From: Brachybacterium squillarum M-6-3
GTDB lineage: Bacteria; Actinomycetota; Actinomycetes; Actinomycetales; Dermabacteraceae
Direction of reading: 5' to 3'
NCBI RefSeq assembly: GCF_000225825.1
Contig: NZ_AGBX01000008.1
Location: 62,001 to 126,000 of the forward strand
Length of the DNA: 64,000 nt
Shown: one piece after another, positions 8,110 through 16,965 of the stretch
How the letters are laid out: the number at the start of each line of letters is the position of its first letter
Position numbering within the stretch: the stretch's first letter is position 1
Program-made: the position numbers and the translations under genes
Notes under the pieces: generated by a model
Told to the model about the DNA's origin: nothing
The model's input: the letters and a program-made list of their open reading frames with translations, nothing else
The model's database searches: none

Positions 8110-10155
8110 TCAGTCGGCGTCGTGTGGCGGGGCGGCATCCGAGGGGGGCTCAGCGTCCGCGCTGGTCGCGGCGCCGGGGCGGAGGCCGGCGAGGTAGGCG
8201 TTGTAGGCCTGCAGCTCGGCGTCGCCGTCGCGGTCGGCCTTGCGGTCGTACTGGCGGGCGCGACGGTCCTCGGAGCGCATCCACATCACGACCATGAGGA
8301 TCGCGTAGAGCACGGTGGGGATCTCGGAGACCGCCCACATGATCGAGCCGCCGCGCTGCTGGATCAGCAGCAGCTGGTCGGCGCCGTACATGCCGAGCTC
8401 CCGGTACCAGTCCTCCGCGATCAGCCAGCTCGCCGAGACCAGCGCCACCCCGAAGAAGGCGTGGAAGGCGAGGGTGACCAGCAGGGTGATCAGCTTCAGC
8501 ACCGGGTTGATGGGCCTGGTGGCCGGGTCGATGCCGATCAGCACCCAGGCGAAGAGGTAGCCGGTGGCCAGGAAGTGCACGGTCATCAGCACGTGTCCGA
8601 GGTGGTTCTCCATCGCCAGCTCGAACAGCGGGGTGAAGTAGAAGATGACCAGGGAGCCGGCGAACAGCGCCCCGGCCAGCGGCGGGGAGGACACGACGCG
8701 GGCGTAGCCGGAGTGCAGGGCCGCGAGCACCCATTCGCGCACGCCGCGGGAGCCGTCGGACCGGGGGGCGACGGCGCGGGAGAGCAGCGTGACCGGGGCG
8801 CCGAGCACCCACAGCGGCGGCACGATCATCATCATCGCCATGTGCTGGACCATGTGGGCGTCGAAGCGGAAGCGGCCCCAGGCGGCGGCCCCGCCGCTCA
8901 TCACCCAGGCGAAGGCCAGGCAGCCCAGCAGCCACAGCACGGTGCGCAGCCACGGCCAGGCGTCGCCGCGCCGGCGCAGCCGCACCACGCCCACCCCGTA
9001 CACGGCGGCCATCGCGGCGGCCAGCAGCAGCGCCACCCAGTCCGGCTCGACCACCGTGAACAGGGTGGCGGGGCTCAAGGACTGTTGTGGCGGCAGGTAG
9101 CCGACCAGGGAGAGCACGGTGAGGTCACCGACGGCGGGGATCTCCTGCGGCACCGGGGGCGCGGTGCGTCCGAGGGCGATGGAGGCGCCGATGACGCCGG
9201 CCATGATCAGACCCTCGGCGAGGGCGAGGTGGCGGAAACGGACGGTGTCGCCGAGGCGGGCGCGCTGGGCGGCGCCGAGCACCGCCAGGGCCACCAGGGC
9301 GAGGCCCTTGATCAGCACCACCCGGCCGTAGGCGGTGCCCAGCAGATCCGCGGGACCGGCCAGGCGGATCGCGGCGCTGATGACGCCGCTCGCGGCGAGG
9401 GCGATCACGGAGGCCAGCGCCCAGGGCGAGAAGCGGCGGATCACGGTGGTCAGCTGCGCGCGGGGCAGCCGCGGGGCGAGCAGGGCGATGGCGAGCAGGC
9501 CGCCGGCCCAGACGGAGACGGCCACCAGGTGCAGGGCCATCGCGTTGACGGCATTGGTGTGGTCCAGGCTGGCGCCCGCGTGGCCGGCCAGGCCCAGCGC
9601 GCCGACGCCCACCCCGGCGAGGGCGAGGGCCCAGCAGGCGGCGGTGGTGGAGCGGGCCAGGGCTCCGATCAGGGCGGAGAGCGCGGCGAGGATCGCGACG
9701 GCGAGCTGCAGCCGGCCGAGGTCCCCGGACAGGGCGATCCCCCAGAGGTCGCCGCCGGTGGCACCGGTGGCCTCGAGACCGCCCAGCGGGATCTGGGCCA
9801 GCGCGGCGAGGGACCAGAGGGCGGCGCCGGCCGCGGCGAGGCGCACGGCCCCGCGGCGGGTGCCGGAGAGGTCCCGCTCCCTCCCGCGGCCCGGCCCGGG
9901 CAGCAGCAGCACGGCCACTCCCCCGGCGCCGACGGCGAGCAGCAGGCCCAGGTGGTGCAGGGCGCGCACCACGGGGATGCCCCAGGTGACCAGTGGGGAG
10001 GCGGGGACCAGGGCATTCGGGGAGGCGGCGCCGGTGGCGAGGATCCCCACCAGGGCCACCGCGACGGTGAGGGCGAGCAGCCCGGGCACCAGCAGCGCGG
10101 CGGCGCGGGTGCTCGGCCGCAGCTCGCTGGGGGCGCCGGGGTGGACCTCGGTCAC
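8110..10155 (-). CDS. Fused copper-resistance D / cytochrome c oxidase assembly CtaG membrane protein
   Basis: A 681-residue polytopic membrane protein. The N-terminal half has about eight helices and a CopD-type core (HLVAVSVWAGGLLAIALL); the C-terminal half is a caa3-type CtaG domain with RFDAHMVQHMAMMM and HFLATGYLFAWVLIG. CtaG domains serve copper delivery to haem-copper oxidase and CopD domains serve copper import. Fusions of the two occur in actinobacteria. The GTG start overlaps the stop of the methyltransferase gene (GTGA), so it is the last gene of the infC transcript. Confidence 0.88.
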   Translation of the reverse strand: MTEVHPGAPSELRPSTRAAALLVPGLLALTVAVALVGILATGAASPNALVPASPLVTWGIPVVRALHHLGLLLAVGAGGVAVLLLPGPGRGRERDLSGTRRGAVRLAAAGAALWSLAALAQIPLGGLEATGATGGDLWGIALSGDLGRLQLAVAILAALSALIGALARSTTAACWALALAGVGVGALGLAGHAGASLDHTNAVNAMALHLVAVSVWAGGLLAIALLAPRLPRAQLTTVIRRFSPWALASVIALAASGVISAAIRLAGPADLLGTAYGRVVLIKGLALVALAVLGAAQRARLGDTVRFRHLALAEGLIMAGVIGASIALGRTAPPVPQEIPAVGDLTVLSLVGYLPPQQSLSPATLFTVVEPDWVALLLAAAMAAVYGVGVVRLRRRGDAWPWLRTVLWLLGCLAFAWVMSGGAAAWGRFRFDAHMVQHMAMMMIVPPLWVLGAPVTLLSRAVAPRSDGSRGVREWVLAALHSGYARVVSSPPLAGALFAGSLVIFYFTPLFELAMENHLGHVLMTVHFLATGYLFAWVLIGIDPATRPINPVLKLITLLVTLAFHAFFGVALVSASWLIAEDWYRELGMYGADQLLLIQQRGGSIMWAVSEIPTVLYAILMVVMWMRSEDRRARQYDRKADRDGDAELQAYNAYLAGLRPGAATSADAEPPSDAAPPHDAD

Positions 10156-11036
10156 CGGGCGGCCTCGGCGCGGCGGCGGCGCAGGGTCTCGAAGAGCACC
10201 ACGGTGGCGGCGGTGTGGACGTTCAGGGACTCGGCGTGCCCGGCCAGGGGTATCCGCACCGCCAGCTCGGCGGCGTCGAGGGTGCCCGCGTCCAGGCCGT
10301 GGGCCTCGTTGCCGAGCCACCAGGCCAGGCGCGCGGGCAGGGCGGTGTCGAAGACGTCGGCGGGGGCGTGCCCGCTGGTGGCGGCCGAGGCGATGCCGGC
10401 CTCGCCCAGCGCGGCGAGCAGGGCGGGGGCCTCGGCGCCGGTCAGCACGGGCAGGTGCACGGTGCTGCCGACGGCGGCGCGCACGGCCTTCGGGGAGTAG
10501 GGGTCGGCGCTGGTGCGGGTGAGCAGCACGGCGTCGGCGCCGGCGGCGTCGGCGGTGCGGATCAGGGTGCCGACGTTGCCGGGGTCGCGCACCTCGTGCA
10601 GCACGGCGAGGGTGAGCGGGCCGCCGGCGGGCAGGGCGGCGAGGGCGGCGGTCGCGGCGGCCGGGTCCTCGGGCGGGAGGGCGGCGACGGCGAGCACGCC
10701 CTGGGGGCTCACGGCGCCCGCGGATCCCCCGTCGGCGGGGGCGCCGTCCTCGCGGGTCATGGCGCGGATGATCGGTTCCTCGACCTCGCGCGCGGCGACA
10801 CCGGCGGCCTCGGCGAGCTGCGCCAGCTCGGGGTGCGCGGCCGCGGCTGCGGCGGTGAGGAAGAGCTCGGTGACCGCCTCGGGACGGTGGGCGAGCAGGG
10901 AGCGCACGGCCTGCGGTCCCTCGGCGCGGAAGCGACCCTGCTTCCGACGCGCCGAGCGCCCGGCCAGTGCCGCGATCCGCCGCACCCGCTCGGAGCGGGG
11001 CGAGGTGATCGGGGACTGGTCCGGGCGCTCGGTCAT
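10152..11036 (-). CDS. TrmH/SpoU-family RNA 2'-O-methyltransferase
   Basis: A 294-residue SPOUT methyltransferase. An N-terminal substrate-binding region (RRKQGRFRAEGPQAVRSLL) precedes the knotted SAM domain with EVRDPGNVGTLIRTADAAGA, LGNEAHGL and IPLAGHAESLNVHTA, the three classical SpoU motifs. It probably methylates ribose in tRNA or 23S rRNA; the exact site cannot be read from sequence. It starts 13 bases after rplT. A SpoU gene between rplT and pheS is a common arrangement. Confidence 0.9.
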   Translation of the reverse strand: MTERPDQSPITSPRSERVRRIAALAGRSARRKQGRFRAEGPQAVRSLLAHRPEAVTELFLTAAAAAAHPELAQLAEAAGVAAREVEEPIIRAMTREDGAPADGGSAGAVSPQGVLAVAALPPEDPAAATAALAALPAGGPLTLAVLHEVRDPGNVGTLIRTADAAGADAVLLTRTSADPYSPKAVRAAVGSTVHLPVLTGAEAPALLAALGEAGIASAATSGHAPADVFDTALPARLAWWLGNEAHGLDAGTLDAAELAVRIPLAGHAESLNVHTAATVVLFETLRRRRAEAAR

Positions 11037-11049
11037 GGGCGGCGCGGAC

Positions 11050-11430
11050 TCAGGCCGCGGGCGCGTTGACGTCCTTGGGCAGGGCGCCCTTGGCGGTCTC
11101 CACGAGGGCCGCGAAGGCCGGCGCGTCGTTCACGGCGAGCTCGGCCAGCATGCGACGGTCGACCTCGACACCCGCGAGGCCGAGGCCCTGGATGAAGCGG
11201 TTGTAGGTCATGCCGTTGGCGCGGGCGCCGGCGTTGATGCGCTGGATCCAGAGACGCCGGAAGTCGCTCTTGCGGACCTTGCGGTCGCGGTAGTTGTAGG
11301 TCTGCGAGTGGAGCACCTGCTCCTTCGCCTTGCGGTACAGGCGGGACCGCTGACCGCGGTAACCGGAGGCCTGCTCCAGGATCTCCCGACGCTTCTTCTG
11401 GGCGTTGACCGCCCGCTTCACGCGTGCCAC
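11050..11430 (-). CDS. rplT: 50S ribosomal protein L20
   Basis: Assembly protein of the large subunit, 126 residues, with the basic N-terminus [20 protein letters not shown] and the [20 protein letters not shown] block typical of L20. The start codon is GTG, preceded by GGAG. In other bacteria L20 represses this operon by binding its mRNA leader; a candidate leader hairpin lies upstream of infC here. Third gene of infC-rpmI-rplT. Confidence 0.97.
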   Translation of the reverse strand: MARVKRAVNAQKKRREILEQASGYRGQRSRLYRKAKEQVLHSQTYNYRDRKVRKSDFRRLWIQRINAGARANGMTYNRFIQGLGLAGVEVDRRMLAELAVNDAPAFAALVETAKGALPKDVNAPAA

Positions 11431-11492
11431 GTGATTCTCCTTCGCTGGTGTTCGAGTTCAGTGCTGCGGGAACTCATCTCCCGCGGAGGGGC

Positions 11493-11687
11493 TCAGCGGC
11501 CCAGGAGCTTCTTCATGCGCTTGGTGTCGGCCTTGGACACGTTGGTGTCGCTGCCCAGACGGCGCTTGCGGGTCGAGTCCTTGTGCTCGAGCAGGTGGCG
11601 GGCGTTCGCCTTCTCCCGCATGAGCTTGCCGGAGCCGGTCACGCGGACGCGCTTCTTGGTGCCCGAGTGGGTCTTGTTCTTCGGCAT
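11493..11687 (-). CDS. rpmI: 50S ribosomal protein L35
   Basis: A 64-residue basic protein of the large ribosomal subunit with the usual [20 protein letters not shown] opening and an RMKKLLGR end. It sits between infC (25 bases upstream) and rplT (62 bases downstream), the classic order. Confidence 0.97.
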   Translation of the reverse strand: MPKNKTHSGTKKRVRVTGSGKLMREKANARHLLEHKDSTRKRRLGSDTNVSKADTKRMKKLLGR

Positions 11688-11712
11688 GGTGCCTGTTCTC
11701 CTTCGTTCCGTC

Positions 11713-12342
11713 TCAGGACTCGTCGCCGGGAGTGGCGGCGTCCTCGGCAGACGCCGCGGGCTCGTCGCCCTGACGCTGGGCGGCCTTCTCGGCGTCCGAC
11801 TTGCGCTTGCGCGCCTCGGCCATCGCCTGGGCCTTCTTCTTGTGCGGGTTCATGACCATCACCATGTTGCGGCCGTCCTGTCGCGGGTGCGACTCGACGA
11901 AGCCGTACTCGGCGACGTCCTCCGCCATGCGGCCGAGCAGCTTGATGCCCATCTCGGGGCGGGACTGCTCACGTCCGCGGAAGCGAATGATGACCTTGAC
12001 CTTGTCGCCGCCGGCGAGGAACTTCTCGACGTTGCGACGCTTGGTCTCGTAGTCATGGGTGTCGATCTTCAGGCCCATCCGGATTTCCTTCTGGACGGTG
12101 TTGGCCTGGTTCTTCCGCGCCTCACGGGCCTTCATGTTGGCTTCGTACTTGTACTTGCCGTAATCCATGAGGCGGGCCACGGGCGGGTTCGCGCCCGGAG
12201 CGACCTCGACCAGGTCGAGATCCGCCTCGGCGGCGAGCCGCAGAGCGTCCTCGACACGGACGATCCCGACCTGCTCACCGGCGGGACCGACCAGGAGGAC
12301 CTTCGGGACCCTGATCTGACCGTTGATGCGCTGTTCGCTGAT
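11713..12342 (-). CDS. infC: Translation initiation factor IF-3, with an AUC start codon
   Basis: IF-3 binds the 30S subunit and checks the start codon. The 209-residue protein has the N-terminal [18 protein letters not shown] domain, the linker, the C-terminal domain with [11 protein letters not shown], and an extra acidic, Ala-rich tail. No ATG, GTG or TTG can start it: an in-frame TGA (12352-12354) lies four codons before the conserved N-terminus and the first in-frame ATG is 55 codons inside. GAGGAG (12348-12353) is five bases before an ATC codon at 12340-12342, which aligns with the known IF-3 N-terminus. A rare start codon is the basis of IF-3 autocontrol in Escherichia coli. Confidence 0.95.
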   Translation of the reverse strand: MSEQRINGQIRVPKVLLVGPAGEQVGIVRVEDALRLAAEADLDLVEVAPGANPPVARLMDYGKYKYEANMKAREARKNQANTVQKEIRMGLKIDTHDYETKRRNVEKFLAGGDKVKVIIRFRGREQSRPEMGIKLLGRMAEDVAEYGFVESHPRQDGRNMVMVMNPHKKKAQAMAEARKRKSDAEKAAQRQGDEPAASAEDAATPGDES

Positions 12343-12381
12343 GGTGTCTCCTCACCTCGGTGTCGCGAATGACATGCGAAA

Positions 12382-12403
12382 GGCCTCCGCTCATGCGGAG
12401 GCC
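12382..12403 (-). terminator. Leader hairpin, candidate attenuator before infC
   Basis: GGCCTCCGC (12382-12390) pairs perfectly with GCGGAGGCC (12395-12403) around a four-base loop, and the minus strand continues with TTTCG. It lies about 40 bases before the infC start inside the mRNA leader. Attenuators in this place control infC-rpmI-rplT in Bacillus; the same role here is inferred. Confidence 0.6.
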
Positions 12404-12608
12404 CCGAGGCAGGCGGCGCGTCAGCGCCATCGGACGCGCGCGCCCGGCTGCGATACTGACCCGGCGGCGGGCGGAGGCGGGATGAGTGTTCCGCCGGTGC
12501 TGCCACGAGGTGGGAGGGACTCCACTTGAGTGCTGGATGCCGGTGCTCCCCCACCCCGTCCGATGGGATCCACCGGGCACGGCACGGGAACTCGACATGT
12601 TCCGATCG

Positions 12609-12614
12609 ATTATC
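12609..12614 (-). promoter_or_regulatory. Probable infC promoter -10 box; leader of about 260 bases
   Basis: GATAAT on the minus strand is the best -10 match in the 409-bp gap between infC and the DUF1844 gene. No clear -35 was seen. A start near 12602 would give a leader of about 260 bases that holds the hairpin at 12382-12403. The rest of the gap shows no gene; its right end holds the upstream region of the DUF1844 gene. Confidence 0.45.
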
Positions 12615-12751
12615 CTACCACCCGACCGCCCCGTCTCCCAGTGATGTGCATCGCCCCTGCGGCGGACCCCGGGAGACGGTCGGACCCGACTCCGACGGAC
12701 CTTCCAGCCTGAGTGTCCGCCTCCATCACGCCCGCGCCCCGAGGGAGCACC

Positions 12752-13132
12752 ATGACCGAGCAGCCCACCAACCCCGAGCCCGCCGAGCACGAGCACGCGG
12801 TCGACACCCAGGCGCTGCGCGACATCGCCGAGGTCTCCTCCGTCGAGATCATCACCTCCGCCTGCGTGCACCTGATGAGCGCCGCCGCGGTGAAGGTGGG
12901 CCTGGCCGAGGACGAGGAGCTGGGGCAGTACCAGGACCTCGACGAGGCCCGCTCCCTGATCACGGCGCTGGCCGGACTGGTCACGGCCGCGGCCCCGCAG
13001 ATCGGCAACGAGCACGCCCGCTCCCTGCGCGACGGGCTGCGCTCCCTGCAGCTGGCCTTCGCGGAGGCGCTGCCCTTCCCCGACGAGCCGGGCAAGGCCC
13101 CCGGGGAGCAGTTCACCGGCCGGGTCTCCTGA
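12752..13132 (+). CDS. DUF1844 family protein
   Basis: A 126-residue acidic protein with the DUF1844 core SSVEIITSACVHLMSAAAVKVGL followed by a helical segment ending FAEALPFPDEPG. The family is conserved beside infC in actinobacteria; its function is unknown. GAGGGAG lies before the ATG. It is divergent from infC. Confidence 0.88.
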   Translation: MTEQPTNPEPAEHEHAVDTQALRDIAEVSSVEIITSACVHLMSAAAVKVGLAEDEELGQYQDLDEARSLITALAGLVTAAAPQIGNEHARSLRDGLRSLQLAFAEALPFPDEPGKAPGEQFTGRVS

Positions 13133-13169
13133 CCCTGCCTCTTCTCTGATGACCCTGCCTCTTCTCTGA
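13130..13169. repeat. Perfect 20-bp tandem duplication at a stop codon
   Basis: Two identical copies of TGACCCTGCCTCTTCTCTGA stand head to tail, at 13130-13149 and 13150-13169. The first begins with the TGA stop of the DUF1844 gene. It looks like a recent slippage or duplication event and does not change the protein. Confidence 0.9.
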
Positions 13170-13215
13170 GCCTGCCGGCGCTTCGACCCCGCTGACCGCC
13201 CGCGCCGGGGCCGCG

Positions 13216-14043
13216 TCAGGCCTGGGCGAGGCGCAGCCGCAGCGAGCTGATGCGGTCGGCGACCAGCATCGACTCCCCCAGCGCCGCACCGAGCCGCGCG
13301 GTGACGTCCTGCACGGCGGCGGCGTCCAGCCCGGCGGGCAGGCCCACCAGCAGGTCAACCTCGCTGCGCTCCCCCGTCAGGGCCTTCAGGCCCACCACCG
13401 GCGGGACCGTCGCGGCGATCCGCGACAGCTCGGCGGCCAGCTCGCCGTCCTCGTGGGGCGGCACCCAGTCGCGCCCCTGGGCGAGCGCCCACAGCACGGA
13501 GCGCGGCAGCAGCACGGCGCCGCCCGCCGCGGGGTCCGAGGCGGCGTCCAGCAGCAGGGCGGTGCAGCCCTCCTGCACGGCGGCCTGGGCGGCCTGCGGG
13601 GTGAGCACCGGCACCGGGCGGGCATCGGCCCGCCAGGCCGTCAGCGCCGCGGCGGAGGTGAACACGGGCAGCACCCGGGTGCCGTCGGGGGCGGTGATCG
13701 AGACCATCGCCATGTCGGCCCCGTTGTCCCCGGTGAGGCCGTGGGCGGTGGTGCCCTCCTCGGTGGCCACCGCCATGATCGGCACCAGCAGGCGGGAGGG
13801 GGCGAGCGCCGCCACCAGCGCCTGCCGGTGCGGGTCCTCCCCCGCGCCGACGGCGGCCTGCGCGGCCGCGACCGGCGGCGGGGTGGAGCCGTCGTCCCCC
13901 GGGAAGGGGCTCGGGGCGTAGTCGCGCCCGGACCAGGAGACGCCCGCGGTGTCGGTCAGCGGGGACTTCTCGCGGAAGTGCGCCGGCAGCGCGCGGCCGC
14001 CCGCGGGCTCCGCGCCCGTGCCGTCCGGGGACGGCGAGGTCAC
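13216..14043 (-). CDS. SseB-family protein
   Basis: A 275-residue protein. After a disordered Pro/Gly-rich N-terminus, residues of about 60-175 match the SseB N-terminal domain ([35 protein letters not shown]). A C-terminal part of about 80 residues follows. SseB-like proteins are widespread in actinobacteria with no agreed function. The GTG start overlaps the priA stop (GTGA), so it is the tail of the histidine operon transcript. Confidence 0.85.
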   Translation of the reverse strand: MTSPSPDGTGAEPAGGRALPAHFREKSPLTDTAGVSWSGRDYAPSPFPGDDGSTPPPVAAAQAAVGAGEDPHRQALVAALAPSRLLVPIMAVATEEGTTAHGLTGDNGADMAMVSITAPDGTRVLPVFTSAAALTAWRADARPVPVLTPQAAQAAVQEGCTALLLDAASDPAAGGAVLLPRSVLWALAQGRDWVPPHEDGELAAELSRIAATVPPVVGLKALTGERSEVDLLVGLPAGLDAAAVQDVTARLGAALGESMLVADRISSLRLRLAQA

Positions 14044-14774
14044 GGGCGCCCCGCGACGTCCAGGGCCTCCGGCAGGGTGAAGGCGCCCGCGTACAGCGCC
14101 TTGCCGACGATGGTGCCCTCGACGCCCTCGGGCACGAGCTCCCGCAGGTCCCGCAGGTCCTGCAAGGAGGAGATGCCGCCGGAGGCGACCACGGCGGCGT
14201 CGGTGCGGGCGCAGACCTGGGAGAGCAGATCGACGTTGGGGCCGCGCAGGGTGCCGTCCTTGGTGACGTCGGTGACCACGAAGCGCTGGCAGCCGGCGGC
14301 GTCCAGGCGCTCGAGGGTCTCCCAGAGGTCGCCGCCCTCGCGGGTCCAGCCGCGGGCGGCCAGGGTGGTGCCGCGCACGTCCAGACCCACGGCGATGCGG
14401 TCGCCGTGCTCGGCGATGACGTCGGCGGTCCAGTCGGGGTTCTCGAGGGCGGCGGTGCCGAGGTTCACGCGGCGGCAGCCGGTGGCCAGCGCCGCGGTGA
14501 GGGACTCGTCGTCGCGGATGCCGCCGGAGAGCTCGACGTTCATGTCCACGGCGGCGACGACCTCGGCCAGCAGGGAGGCGTTGGAGCCGCGGCCGAAGGC
14601 GGCGTCGAGGTCCACCAGGTGCAGCCAGCGGGCGCCGCCGGACTGGAAGGTCAGCGCGGCCTCCAGGGGTGCGCCGTAGGCGGTCTCGGAGCCGGCCTCG
14701 CCCTGGACCAGGCGCACGGCCTGGCCGTCCTGGACGTCGACGGCGGGCAGCAGCTCGAGGATGGGGCTGGTCAT
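14040..14774 (-). CDS. priA: Bifunctional HisA/TrpF isomerase PriA
   Basis: Beta-alpha barrel isomerase acting on ProFAR in histidine synthesis and, in actinobacteria, on phosphoribosylanthranilate in tryptophan synthesis. The 244-residue protein has the N-terminal [19 protein letters not shown] with the catalytic Asp, the phosphate-binding [12 protein letters not shown] and [11 protein letters not shown], and [14 protein letters not shown] with the second Asp. Dual activity is inferred from the actinobacterial setting; a pure HisA would look similar. No trpF is in the window. Confidence 0.92.
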   Translation of the reverse strand: MTSPILELLPAVDVQDGQAVRLVQGEAGSETAYGAPLEAALTFQSGGARWLHLVDLDAAFGRGSNASLLAEVVAAVDMNVELSGGIRDDESLTAALATGCRRVNLGTAALENPDWTADVIAEHGDRIAVGLDVRGTTLAARGWTREGGDLWETLERLDAAGCQRFVVTDVTKDGTLRGPNVDLLSQVCARTDAAVVASGGISSLQDLRDLRELVPEGVEGTIVGKALYAGAFTLPEALDVAGRP

Positions 14775-14886
14775 GGGGTTCTCCGATGCGGACGGACGGA
14801 TGACGGGGTGTGGAGGGCGCGGCGCACGCGGGGCGCCGCAGCGAGAGCAGGGGCGGGAGGAGGGCCGGGACGAGGGAGCGGGGCGC

Positions 14887-15045
14887 TCAGCCGGTCTGGA
14901 TGCGCCACAGGGAGACGCCCAGGCACACCAGACCGAGCACGGCCAGCACCACCACGGACCACCAGGGCTTCTTCGAGCGGGCGAAGGACCAGGCGCCGCC
15001 GACGAGCATGCCGCCGGCGAAGAGCATCAGGAAGGCCAGCAGCAT
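14887..15045 (-). CDS. Small two-helix membrane protein in the his operon
   Basis: A 52-residue protein with two predicted membrane helices (about 1-18 and 28-46) joined by a short basic loop [10 protein letters not shown]. Its ATG overlaps the hisH stop (TGATG), so it is translated with the his genes. No family recognised. The coupled start and the unbroken hydrophobic pattern support it being real. Confidence 0.7.
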   Translation of the reverse strand: MLLAFLMLFAGGMLVGGAWSFARSKKPWWSVVVLAVLGLVCLGVSLWRIQTG

Positions 15046-15722
15046 CAGCGCTCGCCCCGCTCGCGCGGCAGGGTGTCCAGCCAGTTGCGCAGCAGCCGCG
15101 CCCCGGCCTCCCCGGACTTCTCGGGGTGGAACTGGGTCGCGGACAGTGCCCCGTTCTCGACGGCCGCCACGAAGCGGTCGCCGCCGTGCTCGGCCCAGGT
15201 GACCTGCGGCGGGGCCATCGGGCCGATGTGGTCCATGTCGAAGTTGCGGGCGCCGTAGGAGTGCACGAAGTAGAAGCGCTCCTCCTCGATGCCGGCGAAC
15301 AGGCGGGTGCCCTCCGCGGCCTCGAGGGTGTTCCAGCCCATGTGGGGGACGATCTCTGCCTGCAGGCGGGAGACCTCCCCGGGCCACTGGGCCAGTCCCG
15401 TGCTGTGGACGCCGTGCTCGGTGCCGCCCTCGAACATGATCTGCAGGCCCACGCAGATGCCCAGCACGGGGCGGCCCCCGGCGAGGCGGCGCTCGATGAT
15501 GCGGTCGCCGCCGACGGCGAGGACCTGGCGGATGGTGGTCTCGTAGGCGCCGACGCCGGGCACGACGAGGCCGTCGGCGGTGAGGGCCGCCTCCCGGTCG
15601 GCGGTCAGCTGGACGGCGGCGCCGGCGGCCTCGAGGGCGCGGACCACGGAGCGGACGTTGCCGGAGCCGTGGTCGAGGACGACGACGGAGGGTCCGGTGC
15701 CCGCCGCGGGGTCGGCGCTCAT
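15045..15722 (-). CDS. hisH: Imidazole glycerol phosphate synthase glutaminase subunit HisH
   Basis: Glutamine amidotransferase subunit that feeds ammonia to HisF. The 225-residue class I protein has [10 protein letters not shown] near the start, the nucleophile cysteine in [13 protein letters not shown], and the catalytic His-Glu pair in QFHPEKSG. Its start overlaps the preceding unknown gene (ATGA). HisF is not in the window. Confidence 0.95.
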   Translation of the reverse strand: MSADPAAGTGPSVVVLDHGSGNVRSVVRALEAAGAAVQLTADREAALTADGLVVPGVGAYETTIRQVLAVGGDRIIERRLAGGRPVLGICVGLQIMFEGGTEHGVHSTGLAQWPGEVSRLQAEIVPHMGWNTLEAAEGTRLFAGIEEERFYFVHSYGARNFDMDHIGPMAPPQVTWAEHGGDRFVAAVENGALSATQFHPEKSGEAGARLLRNWLDTLPRERGER

Positions 15723-16354
15723 GCGTCCCCGCCGCGGCGGCCGCGACGGCCCTTGCCGTCCTTGCCGGTGATCCAGCGCAGGGCCTCGCTGCGGGAGACG
15801 GCGGAGGGGTCGATGCCCTCCCCCAGCTCGTCGAGCGAGGTCGTGCCGAGCAGGAGCTGCTCGACGACGTCGTCCACGGCGCCCAGCACGATGGCGGGCG
15901 AGACGTCCTCGCCGCGCTCCCCGCCGGCGTAGCGGGTGGCGGTCATGCGGTCGCCGCGGCGCCAGAACAGGACGATGCCGGTGCGCTGCAGGGCGGTGGA
16001 GGCGATCGCCGCGAGGTCGTGGGCGAGGGTCTCGCTGAGGGCGCCGACGGCGATCGCGCCGGTGGCGGTGTCCACGGTGCGGGTGCCGCCGGGGATGTCG
16101 ATGCCGTCGGTGCGGGCCTCGCGGCCCAGGCGGACCGCGCCGGCGAGCGCCTGCGCGGTCGCGACAGTGGTGGCGACGACGGCGATGACGGGCACCTCTT
16201 CCTCGCCGTCCTCGGCGGAGGCGTCGGCGAGGACGTCGTCGACGGTCAGCGGGGCGTCGCCGAGGCCGAGGTCCGCGGTGAGGCGGGCGAATTCGGCGTC
16301 GATGTCGTCGCGGGGCTGCTCGGCCCCGCCCTCGGGCTGCTCGGGGGTGGTCAC
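15719..16354 (-). CDS. Unknown protein of the his operon
   Basis: A 211-residue protein between hisB and hisH, with both ends overlapping its neighbours by four bases (GTGA and ATGA). It has an acidic N-terminus, an Ala/Val-rich middle ([22 protein letters not shown]), a segment ending [10 protein letters not shown] and a basic Gly/Arg tail KGRRGRRGG. No membrane segment or catalytic motif is evident. The coupling suggests a role linked to histidine synthesis or its regulation, but nothing in the sequence names it. Confidence 0.8.
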   Translation of the reverse strand: MTTPEQPEGGAEQPRDDIDAEFARLTADLGLGDAPLTVDDVLADASAEDGEEEVPVIAVVATTVATAQALAGAVRLGREARTDGIDIPGGTRTVDTATGAIAVGALSETLAHDLAAIASTALQRTGIVLFWRRGDRMTATRYAGGERGEDVSPAIVLGAVDDVVEQLLLGTTSLDELGEGIDPSAVSRSEALRWITGKDGKGRRGRRGGDA

Positions 16355-16965
16355 AGGGCTCCCTTCGTGGAGGGGACGTCGAGCACACGCGGGTCGGGCT
16401 CGCAGGCGAGCCGCAGCGCACGGGCGAGGGCCTTGAACTGGGCCTCGACGATGTGGTGGGGGTCGCGGCCCTCGAGCACGCGGATGTGCAGGCAGATCGC
16501 GGCGTGGTGGGCGATCGACTCGAAGACGTGGCGGGTCAGCGAGCCGGTGAAGTGCCCGCCGATCAGGTGCAGGGCCTGGGCCTCGCTCTCCCCGGTGTGC
16601 ACGCAGTAGGGGCGGCCGGAGAGGTCCACGACGGCCTGGGCGAGGGCCTCGTCCAGCGGCACCAGGGCGTCGCCGAAGCGGGTGATGCCGCGCTTGTCGC
16701 CGAGGGCCTCGCGCAGGGCCTGGCCGAGCACGATCGCGGTGTCCTCGACGGTGTGGTGGGCGTCGATGTCGGTATCACCGGTGGCGCGAACGGTCAGGTC
16801 GAAGCGGGCGTGGGTGCCCAGCGCCGTGAGCATGTGGTCGTAGAAGGGCACCGTGGTGGAGATGTCGACCTGGCCGGTGCCGTCCACGTCGAGGGTGACC
16901 TCGACGCTGGACTCCCGGGTGGTGCGGGAGATGCTCGCGGTGCGGGGGCGGGCGGTGTCGGTCAT
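16351..16965 (-). CDS. hisB: Imidazoleglycerol-phosphate dehydratase HisB
   Basis: Manganese enzyme of the histidine pathway. The 204-residue protein has the duplicated metal-binding motifs [11 protein letters not shown] and [31 protein letters not shown] in split form, plus [17 protein letters not shown]. The length is that of the monofunctional enzyme. Coupled by ATGA to hisC. Confidence 0.97.
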   Translation of the reverse strand: MTDTARPRTASISRTTRESSVEVTLDVDGTGQVDISTTVPFYDHMLTALGTHARFDLTVRATGDTDIDAHHTVEDTAIVLGQALREALGDKRGITRFGDALVPLDEALAQAVVDLSGRPYCVHTGESEAQALHLIGGHFTGSLTRHVFESIAHHAAICLHIRVLEGRDPHHIVEAQFKALARALRLACEPDPRVLDVPSTKGAL

